Positions 17,310-25,446 of a stretch of DNA of 64,000 nt are shown here, piece after piece. Below the pieces are notes generated by a model. It did not search any database, was not told the DNA's origin, and saw nothing but the letters and a program-made list of their open reading frames with translations. The stretch spans positions 62,001-126,000 of the forward strand of contig NZ_BNBB01000017.1 of NCBI RefSeq assembly GCF_014654615.1. Direction: 5' to 3'. Position numbers and translations under genes: made by a program. How positions within the stretch are numbered: position 1 is the first letter of the stretch; each line of letters begins with the position of its first letter. The DNA comes from Streptosporangium violaceochromogenes. Its GTDB lineage: Bacteria; Actinomycetota; Actinomycetes; Streptosporangiales; Streptosporangiaceae.

Positions 17310-17368
17310 ACCTGTAACCGGCCACGCCTGGGGCGGCGCATTCGTGTTTTCCGGCCGGGGTTACAGGT
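17310..17368. terminator. Inverted repeat closing the lysis block
   Basis: ACCTGTAACC..GGCC (17310-17323) pairs with GGCC..GGTTACAGGT (17353-17368). The right arm includes the stop codon of the convergent minus-strand gene. The stretch 17155-17360 shows no other coding sequence. Confidence 0.5.
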
Positions 17369-17846
17369 GGGCGGTGACGGCGCGGGCCGGGGGGGCGGTG
17401 TGTTCGCCGGGTTGGCGCCAGCTGCGGTACCACTCGTCGAGTTCGCCGGCGGCGGCGGCGGGGGTGGGGGCTGTGGCGGTGGGGCCGAGCGCGGTCTGGG
17501 TCAGGATGTCCCAGACGGGTTGGGCGGGGCCGTCGGCCAGGTGGCTGAGGTCGGCGTGGCCGTAGTCGCCGGTCACGGTGGCGGTGGGGATGCCGAGGTG
17601 GTCGGCGATGGTGTTGTCTGGGGTGTTGCGCATGCGTTCCAGGGTGTAGGCGAGGAACGCGATTTCCAGGCTCATGTGGCGGACGCGGATGGCGAAGTCG
17701 GCCCAGTCGCCGGGGGTGAGGCCGTGGTCGCTGGTGGTGGGGACGTGCGCGGCGAGGTATTCGGCCATGTCGCGGCAGGCGGCGGACATGCCGATGCGGG
17801 CGGCCTGGTGGCCGTCTAAGGGGCCGTTGTGCGGCGGGTGGGGCAC
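17361..17846 (-). CDS. Putative HTH regulator of unknown family, 161 aa
   Basis: The GTG at 17846 is chosen over the longer frame because GGAGG lies six bases upstream; the extension to 18104 crosses two promoters. The central part is helical and has a plausible helix-turn-helix (DNTIADHLGIPTATVTGDYG, about residues 85-104). It is the only minus-strand gene between the tail block and the recombination operon and is divergent from that operon, the usual place for a switch regulator. The C-terminus is Ala/Pro-rich. Function is inferred. Confidence 0.6.
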   Translation of the reverse strand: MPHPPHNGPLDGHQAARIGMSAACRDMAEYLAAHVPTTSDHGLTPGDWADFAIRVRHMSLEIAFLAYTLERMRNTPDNTIADHLGIPTATVTGDYGHADLSHLADGPAQPVWDILTQTALGPTATAPTPAAAAGELDEWYRSWRQPGEHTAPPARAVTAHL

Positions 17847-17964
17847 CGAGGTCCTCCGTGGTGGGTGGTCGGCGGGCTCGCGTCGGTACCCAGGGTAGAG
17901 AGGTCGGGGTGTATTTCCCAGGGCTTGTGTCGTGGGGGGTGGGCCGAAACCTTGCGCTCCGCTG

Positions 17965-18001
17965 AAAACCGGATTACTCTCTTCCAAATAAGCATGTTGT
18001 G
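17965..18001 (+). promoter_or_regulatory. Class 2 AT-rich promoter, recombination operon
   Basis: AAAACCGG, then ATTACT, 17 nt including AAATAAGCAT, then GTTGTG. It aligns base for base with the stronger copy at 29462 but has the weakest -35 and -10 of the five. The 335-nt gap 17847-18181 holds this promoter and a class 1 motif and no gene. Confidence 0.5.
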
Positions 18002-18022
18002 TGGCGGGTTTTTGTGGGGTGG

Positions 18023-18050
18023 GACGTAAGGCCGACCCGGGCGGCACGCT
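18023..18050 (+). promoter_or_regulatory. Class 1 promoter motif, recombination operon
   Basis: GACGTAAGG with GGCACGCT at the conserved spacing, about 160 nt before the ATG at 18182. It lies 22 bases downstream of a class 2 promoter, so the operon may be read in two phases. Confidence 0.5.
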
Positions 18051-18181
18051 CGGGGCGACACGGCCGCCCCCGCACCCCAAACCCGGCGCGACATCTTGCA
18101 CCACAGCCCCCTCCCGGGGCGCGGGGAGCGGCCCCGCGACGCCCGGGGACGGGGCCCACCGGAAAGGGACACAGAGACACC

Positions 18182-19378
18182 ATGGTTTTCACGTTCACGC
18201 CCGCCGTACGGGTGGCCGAACACGCCCGCCTGCTGCTGGAGGGCCTGCCCGGCGCCGCAACCCTCGCCACCGCGCTGCGCCTGGCCCGCGGACTGGCCGG
18301 TGAGAACGGCGTGATCGGCGTGGCCGACACCGAGCGCGGCACCGCCGCCCGCCACGCCGACGACCACACCTTCTTGCACCTGCGGGTCGACTCCTGCTCG
18401 CCGAAGGCCATGCCGGAGGTCGTCGCGGCGGCCGTCGCCGCCGGAGTCGACTGCCTCATCGTGCATTCGTTCAGCGCGTTCTGGAGCGGCAGGGACGGCA
18501 TGCTGATGCTGGTCGACCAGCACCGTAAGTCGCCCACCCAGCCCGGGTGGTTCGAGGCCCGCCCCCACGAGCAGGCCATGATGGACGCCCTGCTGGACTA
18601 CCCCGGCCACCTCATCGCGACCCTGCGGGTGAAGTCCGACGTCGTGGTCGGCGCCGACGCCACCGGCCGCCTCACCCCGTGCAAGGTCGCGCTGAAGGCC
18701 GACCACCGCGACGGCCTGGAGTACGACTTCCACCTGGCCGCCGGGGTCGGCCTGGACGGCGGGCTGACCGTCACCTCCACCTGCCTGCCCGACACCCCCG
18801 ACTTCTGCGTCGGCGCCGCCCACCCCAAGCCGGACGCCGACCTCGGCGCCCAGCTCGCCGACCATCTCGGCCGGGGCGCCCGGCTGCCCACCGTGCGCGA
18901 CTACCTCACCCGCGCCCTGGACCCCACCGTCACCGCCCGGGAGCTGAACGTCCTGGCCCAAGAGGCCGCCGCACGCGGCATGGCGGGCCTGGTCGTCCGC
19001 AACGAGCGCGGCCAGAGCGGGCCGCTGGGCCGTCTGCTGACCGCGCGCCGCGACTGGCTGGTCCGCCGCGAGCGCGCAAGCGTCCGCCAGACCCCGCCCG
19101 CCCCGCCCGCCGCCCCCGCCCCGCCCGCCGAGGGCGCCTCCGGCCCGCCTGCGCCTCCCGCCCCCGGCGACTACGGCTACCAGCCCGACGACCGGCCGCT
19201 GGTGGCCGACATGAGCCTGCGCGCCGCGCATGCCACCACCCCCGACCAGCTCGACGACGTCGAACAGGACCTGGCCGACCTCGACGCCAACGACAGCATC
19301 AGCTCCGGCGCCCACGCCCACCTCACCGCCCTGATCAACGAGCGCCGCGCCCATCTCACCCAGGAGGGGCAGGCATGA
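18182..19378 (+). CDS. AAA_24/RecA-like recombination protein with lost Walker motifs, 398 aa
   Basis: The overall pattern matches phage AAA_24 (RecA-like, Sak4-type) proteins: an N-terminal P-loop strand, an IGVADTERG strand, the SFSAFWSGRDG segment, HLIATLRVKSD, and RDGLEYDFHLA near residue 180. The Walker A position reads EGLPGAATLATAL (residues 20-32) with no GK(S/T), and the Walker B aspartate is H95 (LIVHSFS). ATP hydrolysis is therefore unlikely, and the protein may be a structural or regulatory paralogue in single-strand annealing or replication. Residues 300-330 are a Pro/Ala linker. The next gene overlaps by ATGA. Confidence 0.7.
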   Translation: MVFTFTPAVRVAEHARLLLEGLPGAATLATALRLARGLAGENGVIGVADTERGTAARHADDHTFLHLRVDSCSPKAMPEVVAAAVAAGVDCLIVHSFSAFWSGRDGMLMLVDQHRKSPTQPGWFEARPHEQAMMDALLDYPGHLIATLRVKSDVVVGADATGRLTPCKVALKADHRDGLEYDFHLAAGVGLDGGLTVTSTCLPDTPDFCVGAAHPKPDADLGAQLADHLGRGARLPTVRDYLTRALDPTVTARELNVLAQEAAARGMAGLVVRNERGQSGPLGRLLTARRDWLVRRERASVRQTPPAPPAAPAPPAEGASGPPAPPAPGDYGYQPDDRPLVADMSLRAAHATTPDQLDDVEQDLADLDANDSISSGAHAHLTALINERRAHLTQEGQA

Positions 19379-20076
19379 CCACCACCGCCGCCCCGGCCCC
19401 GCCCGCCCGGCGGCCCCTGGCCGTCCGATGGCCGCGCCCCACCTCCGCCGCCCGCTCCAAGGCCCGCATCGCCTCACGGCGGGACGTGGCCGCCCGCCTG
19501 GCCAAGCGGCGGCTGCTGGCCGAACGCCTGGCCGAGCTGATCGCCGCCGACGTCGCCCGCCTGAAGGCCACCCGCCCCGACGGCCGCCCCTGGATGTGCC
19601 CCGGCGACGGCGAGGCCGTCCACCTCGCCGGCGACCGCATCGGCCGCGTCACCATGCCCGAGACCGGCTACACCCTCGCCATCACCGACGCCGACGCCTT
19701 CTTCGCCTGGATGACCGACGAAGGGTACGGCGCGGAGATCCTGTGGCGCATCGAGCTGACCGCCGAGCAGTTCACCGAATTCCTCTCCGGGCGGCCCACC
19801 GGCACCGCCGATGTGGCCACCCCGTCGGTGAGGCCCGCGTTCTGGACGCTGCTGACCCAGGCCGCCACCGCCTCCGGCGGACGGACCGTGCACCCCCGCA
19901 CCGGCCACCTCCACCCCATCCCCGGCCTCACCGTCACCGCCACAAACCCCTCTCCCGCGTTCAGCAAAGCCCCCGGCGTCAAGCACCCGGTGATCGCCCG
20001 CGCGGCCCGCAGCGGCGATCTCAGCGCCGCAGAGGTGGCTTCCCTGCTGAACCTGCCCACCCCTGGAGGCTCCTGA
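19375..20076 (+). CDS. Hypothetical recombination-operon protein, 233 aa
   Basis: It starts inside the stop of the AAA-like gene, so the two are probably co-translated. Residues 20-65 form a strongly basic helix (ARIASRRDVAARLAKRRL), suggestive of nucleic-acid binding. The centre contains PETGYTLAITDADAFFAWM and a WRIELTAEQF segment. I do not recognise the family. Pairing with an AAA_24-type protein suggests a partner in DNA recombination. Confidence 0.65.
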   Translation: MTTTAAPAPPARRPLAVRWPRPTSAARSKARIASRRDVAARLAKRRLLAERLAELIAADVARLKATRPDGRPWMCPGDGEAVHLAGDRIGRVTMPETGYTLAITDADAFFAWMTDEGYGAEILWRIELTAEQFTEFLSGRPTGTADVATPSVRPAFWTLLTQAATASGGRTVHPRTGHLHPIPGLTVTATNPSPAFSKAPGVKHPVIARAARSGDLSAAEVASLLNLPTPGGS

Positions 20077-20333
20077 TGCCGCCGGCCATGCTGTGCGCCG
20101 ACCGCACCCTCGTGCCCGACCCCGACGTGTTCTTCCCCATCAGCACGATCGACCCCCGCGTCGTCGCCCAGACCGAGCAGGCCAAACAGCTCTGCGCCAC
20201 CTGCCCCGCCCGGCCCGCGTGCCTGCAAACCGCCCTCACCGGCGGCCGGTACACCTCCTACGGCGTCTGGGGCGGCGAGGACGAGGACCAGCGCCGCCGC
20301 CTGCTGCGCCGCCGCGCCCGGAGCACGGCGTGA
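20076..20333 (+). CDS. WhiB-like iron-sulfur transcription factor, 85 aa
   Basis: The four cluster ligands are C7, C40, C43 and C49 (LCATCPARPAC), followed by the GVWGG turn and a basic C-terminus (RRRLLRRRARSTA). These define Wbl proteins, which bind a [4Fe-4S] cluster and region 4 of the primary sigma factor. Phage-borne WhiB proteins can repress or redirect host promoters. It overlaps the neighbours on both sides by a few bases, so it is part of the recombination operon. Its link with the recurrent promoter motifs is untested. Confidence 0.93.
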   Translation: MPPAMLCADRTLVPDPDVFFPISTIDPRVVAQTEQAKQLCATCPARPACLQTALTGGRYTSYGVWGGEDEDQRRRLLRRRARSTA

Positions 20334-20662
20334 CCCCCCGGCCCCGGCGGGTCCTGCCGGGCAGGTGCTCCGGCACCGGCAAAACCCGCTACCGGCACCG
20401 GGCCGGTGCCCGCCTCGCCGCCCGCCTCCACCACCCGGGGGAGCGGCTGCACGCCTACCCCTGCCCGGACTGCCCCGGCTTCTGGCACTACGGCCACCCC
20501 CGCTACTGGGGGCGCGTCCCCGGCGAGATCTGCGGCGTGTCCCCGGACCCGGCCTACCGGCGGGAAGGCGCGGTCCGCGCCGCGCACATCCTCGCCGGGC
20601 CCGGCCACACGGTGACCCGGTGCGGCCACCACTGGCACCTCGTGCCCGTCCCCACCCCCTAA
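20330..20662 (+). CDS. Small zinc-ribbon-like protein, 110 aa
   Basis: The GTG overlaps the WhiB stop. The protein begins with a basic segment containing CSGTGKTRY, then a Cys/His cluster (YPCPDCPGFWHYGH) and RCGHHWHLV near the end, suggesting one or two zinc sites. The GxGKT string is not in a P-loop context because the following strand and helix are absent. Last gene of the operon. Function unknown. Confidence 0.65.
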   Translation: MTPRPRRVLPGRCSGTGKTRYRHRAGARLAARLHHPGERLHAYPCPDCPGFWHYGHPRYWGRVPGEICGVSPDPAYRREGAVRAAHILAGPGHTVTRCGHHWHLVPVPTP

Positions 20663-20701
20663 AAACGGACATACCGGCGGGGAGTATGGGCGTCGGGGTG
20701 A

Positions 20702-20729
20702 GACACAAGCCCCCGCCGTCTGCTCCCAT
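20702..20729 (+). promoter_or_regulatory. Class 1 promoter motif in the 20.66-21.06 kb gap
   Basis: GACACAAGC with GCTCCCAT at the conserved spacing. No start codon lies at the usual distance. The next gene is 360 nt downstream, so it may drive a leader RNA or be inactive. Confidence 0.4.
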
Positions 20730-20783
20730 CACCCTCCCCGCTCACCCGCTCGGACCAAAGGGTCCGCCCAACCGGCCACACAA

Positions 20784-20805
20784 GGTGGCGGTTGAAGGCG
20801 CCACC
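20784..20805 (+). terminator. Short hairpin in the 20.66-21.06 kb gap
   Basis: GGTGGCG and CGCCACC pair around an 8-nt loop, about 55 nt after the class 1 motif. A short transcript from that motif could end here. Confidence 0.35.
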
Positions 20806-20923
20806 CGTGTCCGCTGCCGGTGAGCGGGGCCCCCTTTTCGCCGGCGCGAACCCGAGGTACCAGATATGTGCTTCACCGCAGGTCAGACGGCTTTTCCGGA
20901 TCGCCCTTCTGATCGTTTTGGGC

Positions 20924-20987
20924 TAGGATCATCCGTAGAACTTCATATCGAAAACGACGAAGGCGACCCCTTGCGGGATCGCCTTCG
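20924..20987 (+). promoter_or_regulatory. -10 element plus leader hairpin before the replication genes
   Basis: TAGGAT at 20924-20929 is a good -10 in an AT-richer stretch, though no clear -35 is seen. From about +22 a 13-bp hairpin (20958-20970 with 20975-20987, one G-T pair) forms in the leader, 77 nt before the GTG at 21064. It could act as an attenuator or protect the 5' end. The remainder of 20663-21063 has no gene. Confidence 0.4.
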
Positions 20988-21063
20988 CGTCGGGGAAGGC
21001 GCTACCAACGCCCACCCCGGCTGCCTCGACTCATCCGCTGCTACGCACCATGAGGAGGCCAAC

Positions 21064-21351
21064 GTGAGCGTATACGACGCTGCACGCGGTCCCGCCATGT
21101 CTCCACAATCGCCTCGGCCGGTTTTCCTTCCCGGCGTCGACGGCCTGTCGGCCCGTTCGTACGGCGTCTACTGCTACATGCTGGCGGCTTCCGCCGACTG
21201 GTTCACCGTGTCGTCCCTGATGGCGGTGTTCAGCGACCGGCGTGACGGGCTCAACACCACCATGGCCGAGCTGATCGACGCCGGGCTGGTCGTCGCCGCC
21301 GAGTGGCGCGACGGCAACCTGGTTCGTCGCGGATACCGGGTGGCGTCATGA
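21064..21351 (+). CDS. Small winged-helix-like protein, 95 aa
   Basis: The GTG is chosen because GAGGAGG ends five bases upstream; the longer frame lacks a site. After a disordered start, residues 30-95 (RSYGVYCYMLAASADWFTVS, then DGLNTTMAELIDAGLV and RRGYRVAS) have the helix-helix-wing pattern of MarR/DnaD-type winged helices. The next gene, also winged-helix, overlaps it by four bases, so the two may act together in replication initiation. Confidence 0.6.
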   Translation: MSVYDAARGPAMSPQSPRPVFLPGVDGLSARSYGVYCYMLAASADWFTVSSLMAVFSDRRDGLNTTMAELIDAGLVVAAEWRDGNLVRRGYRVAS

Positions 21352-22493
21352 CGGCAGGAATGCGGCACCGCCGCCGCGCTGGCACCTACATGCCGCGCAC
21401 GACCATCCGTGACACCGACCTGACGTATGAGGCGCTGGGTCTGCTCACCTCCCTGCTGGACCGCCCCCGTAGCTGGCAGGTCCGCGGGGACGTGCTGGCG
21501 GCCGAACGTAACGTGCCCGAAGGCCGCGTGATGAAGGGGCTCGCGCAGCTCCGCGCGAAGGGCTACTACCGGCTGGAGCGGCGTCGCCTGCTGTCGGGCA
21601 AGTTCGCCATGGGCACCGCGATCTCCGAGGACCCCGTGGAGGAGTGGGCGGCCGACAACGCCGAGTTCGGCGGGAAGCCCGTCGACCTCGTGCAGCAGCC
21701 AGACGGCAGCTTCCTTGTGCTTCACAAGGACGGCTCGCTGACGTCGGACGGGTTCGACGGCCTGGAGGACTTCGGCGACGAGCTGGACGAATACGACGAG
21801 GACGACGAGGAGCCCGAGGGCGGTCCGGACGTCTACGCCCGGTTGTGGGATAACCCGGAACCCGAAGATGTGGTTCCGGTTCAGCCGGACCCGCAAAACC
21901 CGGGGCCCCGTCAGCCGGACCCCGGTCACAGCGGGCCCTTTAGAAGTAAAGAGAAGAAGAAGCAGCGAGAAGAAAGTTCAGGTTCCCTCGCTAGCGCTCC
22001 GGAACCTGCGGGAGACGCGCAGCAGCCGAGCCTTCTCGGTCACGACACCCCGCCCGCCAAGGCGGCCAAGACGCCGAAGAAGCGCCGCAACACCACCAAG
22101 GAGCGCACCCCCGCCGAGCAGGCCCGCTTCGAGCAGGCCGACGCCATCGCGACCGCCTGGTGGGCACGCTGCGACGTGATCGGCATCCCGAACATCAAGC
22201 GCAGCAACTCCGGCGTCACCGGCTTCGTCGGGTTCCGCGCGATGATCGAGCGCGCCCTCGCCGCCGACTGCGAAGTCAACGAGATCAAGTGGGCGCTCGA
22301 AGACCTCCGCGACCCGTTCCCCAGCACCACCCGGCTGACGAACGCCATCGGCAGGCGGCGCGGCGCCGTCCCCCAGCAGAGCGGCTACGGCAAGCCCGGC
22401 GTCCGCGTGCACATCGACAACGTCCCCCAGGCCGACCGCGACTACGCCGCCGCAGCCTTCGGCGACACCCCCAAGACCGGAGCGTCCTGGTGA
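21348..22493 (+). CDS. Winged-helix replication initiator-like protein, 381 aa
   Basis: Residues 15-100 form a winged helix like phage replisome organisers (TYEALGLLTSLLDRP, then VLAAERNVPEGRVMKGLAQL and GYYRLERRRL). A long acidic/Pro-rich linker with a KEKKKQ patch spans about 150-245. The C-terminal domain (about 255-340) is compact and basic. It is followed immediately by a DnaC/IstB-like ATPase, the usual initiator plus helicase-loader pair. It probably binds the element's replication origin, which I could not locate. Confidence 0.65.
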   Translation: MTAGMRHRRRAGTYMPRTTIRDTDLTYEALGLLTSLLDRPRSWQVRGDVLAAERNVPEGRVMKGLAQLRAKGYYRLERRRLLSGKFAMGTAISEDPVEEWAADNAEFGGKPVDLVQQPDGSFLVLHKDGSLTSDGFDGLEDFGDELDEYDEDDEEPEGGPDVYARLWDNPEPEDVVPVQPDPQNPGPRQPDPGHSGPFRSKEKKKQREESSGSLASAPEPAGDAQQPSLLGHDTPPAKAAKTPKKRRNTTKERTPAEQARFEQADAIATAWWARCDVIGIPNIKRSNSGVTGFVGFRAMIERALAADCEVNEIKWALEDLRDPFPSTTRLTNAIGRRRGAVPQQSGYGKPGVRVHIDNVPQADRDYAAAAFGDTPKTGASW

Positions 22494-23347
22494 GCCAGCC
22501 CTCCCGGCGGCCGAGCCGCCCCGGCATCCCCGTCTCCCGGATCGAAACCACCCGGCTCGGCGCCAGCATGACCAACGGCGCCCCCATCCCCGGCCGCCCG
22601 CCCACCAGCCTCGCCGACGTCCTGCGCGGCAAGGCCCAGCTCGATCCCGATGAGATCGCCCGCATCGACGCCCTCTACGCCGAAAGCGACCGCGCCTCCC
22701 ACGAAAGCGCGCTCGCCCGCCGCGAAGCAGGCCGCGCCCGCCTCTGGCACCGCCGAGTCCCGCAGAAGTACCGAACCGCCACCTACGACCAGTTCAAGCC
22801 GCAGCAGGACCCGACCGGTAAGCACCTGGCCACCCGCACCGAGACGGCCAACGCCGTCACGACGTGGCTCGGCGGAACCCGGCAGGGACTCCTGCTGAAA
22901 GGACCCTCCCGCCATGGGAAGTCGTTCGCGGCGTATGCGATCGGCCATGCGGCCCGCGCGCGCGGCCTGTACGTCACTACCTGGTCCGTCCCCGTCCTGA
23001 ATCGGGCACTTCGCGGTGACCTCGGCGAGAAGGAAGGCGCCGCAGCCTGGGCCGAGATCCTCGACGCTGACCTATTCATCCTCGACGAACTCGGTCAGGA
23101 GAACATCACCAACTGGACCAAGGAACAACTCCACCTCTTCGCCGAGCTACGGCTCTCCTCACAGGACGGCGACGGCGACGGCGGTAAGCGAACCATCCCG
23201 CGCCGCAACGTGATCACGACGAACTACGGCTACAGCGAACTCGTCGGCATGTACGGCGACCCCATCATCGAGCGGCTCCTCGAAGACGCCACCGTCGCCC
23301 TCATCGAGGGACAGAAGTTGTCCGCCTTCGCCACCGATCCGTTCTGA
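22490..23347 (+). CDS. DnaC/IstB-like helicase loader ATPase, 285 aa
   Basis: Walker A is GPSRHGKS with K144; Walker B is LFILDELG with D199-E200; a sensor-like VITTNY and an arginine-finger-like IIERLLEDA follow. An N-terminal helical region of about 110 residues probably contacts the replicative helicase. Such proteins load DnaB at phage and plasmid origins. The GTG overlaps the previous stop. No DnaB-like helicase is in the window, so host helicase is the likely partner. Confidence 0.88.
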   Translation: MSQPSRRPSRPGIPVSRIETTRLGASMTNGAPIPGRPPTSLADVLRGKAQLDPDEIARIDALYAESDRASHESALARREAGRARLWHRRVPQKYRTATYDQFKPQQDPTGKHLATRTETANAVTTWLGGTRQGLLLKGPSRHGKSFAAYAIGHAARARGLYVTTWSVPVLNRALRGDLGEKEGAAAWAEILDADLFILDELGQENITNWTKEQLHLFAELRLSSQDGDGDGGKRTIPRRNVITTNYGYSELVGMYGDPIIERLLEDATVALIEGQKLSAFATDPF

Positions 23348-23922
23348 TGGCCACCGACCGCCAGAAGTACGACGCCGCGCTACGCGCCCAGCAACGCGCG
23401 CGGGAACTGTCGCCCACCCCCGTGCCGTACCGCATCACCACGGCGCTCGACATGCGCGAGCTGTACGGACCCGAAGTCGACCGCGCCCTGGGCGGCGAAG
23501 AACCCATGGTCGACCAGTGGGAAAGCGGCGAACTGGTCCCCACCCGGGCCCAGATCGAGGCCCTGGCCAAACTCACCGACTACCCCCCGGACTTCTTCTA
23601 CTGGCCCGTCGAGGCACACGAACGCCGCGGCACGACATTCCTGTGCAGCCGCAGCAGGCCGAAAGGCAAACGCTGCGAAATCACCACGCTCGGCCCGCCC
23701 GCCCCCCAGGCCGACGCCGGCGCCCTGCCGCCCCGCCGCCCGCAAGCCCCCCGCACCGCCCTGTTCGGGCCCTGCGGGTACGGCTCCGGCCCCTGCCAGG
23801 CCACCCCCACGCGCCCCTACCCCGAAGGGCCGCGCTGCGCCCGCCACGCCCCCGGATCACCGGCCAGAGCGGACCACGCGACGGCCCCCAGCCGCCCGCC
23901 ACGCTCAGGGAGTTTTCGATGA
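23347..23922 (+). CDS. HTH (XRE/ImmA-associated type) protein, 191 aa
   Basis: The ATG overlaps the loader's TGA. Residues 28-80 (MRELYGPEVDRALGGEEPMV, VDQWESGELVPTRAQIEAL, then TDYPPDFFYWP) match the C-terminal half of XRE HTH domains that act with ImmA-like phage proteins; the first helix is short. Residues 95-191 are a disordered Pro/Arg/Cys tail. It may be a regulator or a DNA-binding accessory in replication. Confidence 0.6.
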   Translation: MATDRQKYDAALRAQQRARELSPTPVPYRITTALDMRELYGPEVDRALGGEEPMVDQWESGELVPTRAQIEALAKLTDYPPDFFYWPVEAHERRGTTFLCSRSRPKGKRCEITTLGPPAPQADAGALPPRRPQAPRTALFGPCGYGSGPCQATPTRPYPEGPRCARHAPGSPARADHATAPSRPPRSGSFR

Positions 23923-24356
23923 CCGCCGCCCCGGCCCCGACGATCCTCACCCACGTCCCCGCCCCGCCTGGCTGGGTCGCCGTCTACGCCGTCGCCGACG
24001 ACGACGTCGTTCACCAGTTCCTCCCCCGGCGCCGCCCTCTCGCGGCCTGGGCCCAGGTCCAACACGACGACGGCACGACCCGCATCGTCGGCCTCGTCGC
24101 CACCGACGGCGCCAGCCTGGTCCTCGCTGAAGACCTCGGCCCCATCGACTCCTACATCCCCGAGAAGTCCATGACCGACGCCGAGTGGAAAGCCCGGCTG
24201 AAGGCAGAGCAGGAGTGGCGCCACCAGGAGCAGCTCATTGAAGCCCAGCGCCGCACCCTCCTCGAAGATCTCCGGCGCGTCCGTGAGCGCCGCACACTCC
24301 GCTTCCGTATCCGCGCCCTCCTGTCCCGTGCCGGAACCGGCGGAAAGCCCCGGTGA
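23919..24356 (+). CDS. Hypothetical protein, paralogue of the 33053 gene, 145 aa
   Basis: The N-terminal 75 residues (PPGWVAVYAV, PLAAWAQVQ, TRIVGLVATDG, LGPIDSYIP) correspond in order to those of the protein at 33053-33436 (LPNWVAVWEN and on). An arginine-rich helical tail follows. The family is unknown to me. Two divergent copies in one element suggest an old duplication. It overlaps genes on both sides by four bases. Confidence 0.65.
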   Translation: MTAAPAPTILTHVPAPPGWVAVYAVADDDVVHQFLPRRRPLAAWAQVQHDDGTTRIVGLVATDGASLVLAEDLGPIDSYIPEKSMTDAEWKARLKAEQEWRHQEQLIEAQRRTLLEDLRRVRERRTLRFRIRALLSRAGTGGKPR

Positions 24357-24916
24357 CCCGCCGCACCCTCCTGCACGGCCTGGTCCTGCTCCTGGCCGCC
24401 GCCGGGATGACCGCCTTCCTCCTGGACCTGCCCACGTGGGTGAAGGTCCTCCTGGTGCCCCTGGTGTGGACCGGCGCCATGATCCTCGTCAACGCCTCCA
24501 CCCCCACACCGCTCCGTACATCGACACGTAAGGAACCCTCCGTGGCCGACCGCCTCGCGTCCCTGAGAGCCGCCCACCCGATGTGGCGCACCCTGTCCTT
24601 CTCCGCCGCCGCCCCCGGCTGGCGCCTGGCCTACCTCGACCCCCAGGAGCCGGAGGGGTACTTCACCGTGCCGCTCCCCGGGTGGGTCACCCAGGAGGAA
24701 TGCGTTCACCACCCCGCCACCGGCGTCACGACACGCCCCCCCGTCCCCGATACCCGCGTCTTCCCCGCCGCCGCCGACGAGATCGGCCACCTTGAAGAGG
24801 CCGACCTGTCGTCGAACTTCTGGCTGGTCCTGCCGCCCGGCGCCGAGCCGCCCACGGCCGAAGCCGCCCGGGAGGAAAGCGCCGCCCGCCGCCAAAGAGG
24901 CAGCGAATCCCGGTGA
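24353..24916 (+). CDS. Small membrane protein with cytosolic domain, 187 aa
   Basis: Two adjacent membrane segments near the N-terminus (LLHGLVLLLAAAGMTAFLL and VKVLLVPLVWTGAMILV) precede a soluble domain of about 125 residues with a WRLAYLDPQ strand. An in-frame GTG at 24542 has AAGGAA upstream and would give only the soluble domain, so two forms may be made. Function unknown. Confidence 0.6.
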   Translation: MTRRTLLHGLVLLLAAAGMTAFLLDLPTWVKVLLVPLVWTGAMILVNASTPTPLRTSTRKEPSVADRLASLRAAHPMWRTLSFSAAAPGWRLAYLDPQEPEGYFTVPLPGWVTQEECVHHPATGVTTRPPVPDTRVFPAAADEIGHLEEADLSSNFWLVLPPGAEPPTAEAAREESAARRQRGSESR

Positions 24917-25446
24917 CCGGCCGCCCCCGCCCCGCCGCATGCCCCTCATGCGGCGGCACCCTCCCCGGCGACGGCCCCGACGAGACCGTCTGCCGGTGCG
25001 GCTCCATGTGGGAGGTCGGTGAACCCGACTGGCGCACCATCCGCCACCGCCTCGCCCTCCGCTCCGGCCACGCCTGCGAAATCTGCGGCATCCTCCTCGG
25101 CCCCGGCCAGGAAGGCACCGTCCACCACCGGCAACCCCGAGGCATGGGCGGCACCCGCCGCCCCACCACCCACGGCCTGTCCAACCTCATGATGCTGTGC
25201 GGCGGACGCCTCGGTGGCGTCACCGGCTGCCACGGCCTGCGCGTCGAGCTCGACCGCGCCGCCGCCGAGACGCTCGGCTGGATCGTCCCGCACGGCAACG
25301 GCCCGGCCTCAGACCCCCGCCTGGTGCCCATCGTGCTGTGGCACTCAGGCCGCCGCGTCCGCCTCGACGACGTCGAAGCCGCCTACCTGCCACCCCTCGA
25401 CAACATTCCCTACCACCTGCCCGGCCCAGCCTTGGAGTCAACATGA
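24913..25446 (+). CDS. HNH endonuclease, 177 aa
   Basis: A four-Cys zinc site opens the protein (CPSCGG and CRCGS). The HNH core follows: CEICG, then VHHRQPRGMGG with H71-H72, SNLMMLCGG and the final GCHG. The VHHRxPRGMGG form is common in actinophage HNH enzymes. Such nucleases nick or cut DNA in packaging or homing. It lies in the replication operon, not beside a terminase, so a role in replication, recombination or intron-less homing is possible. Confidence 0.85.
   Translation: MTGRPRPAACPSCGGTLPGDGPDETVCRCGSMWEVGEPDWRTIRHRLALRSGHACEICGILLGPGQEGTVHHRQPRGMGGTRRPTTHGLSNLMMLCGGRLGGVTGCHGLRVELDRAAAETLGWIVPHGNGPASDPRLVPIVLWHSGRRVRLDDVEAAYLPPLDNIPYHLPGPALEST

Noticed and set aside
17816..19477. 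553-codon minus-strand frame opposite the AAA-like gene
   Set aside because: Gly/Val-rich shadow with no start signal. The plus frame shows conserved family motifs.
20330..20662. P-loop ATPase call from the string CSGTGKTRY
   Set aside because: The following strand and helix of a P-loop fold are absent. The protein is only 110 aa with zinc-type Cys pairs.
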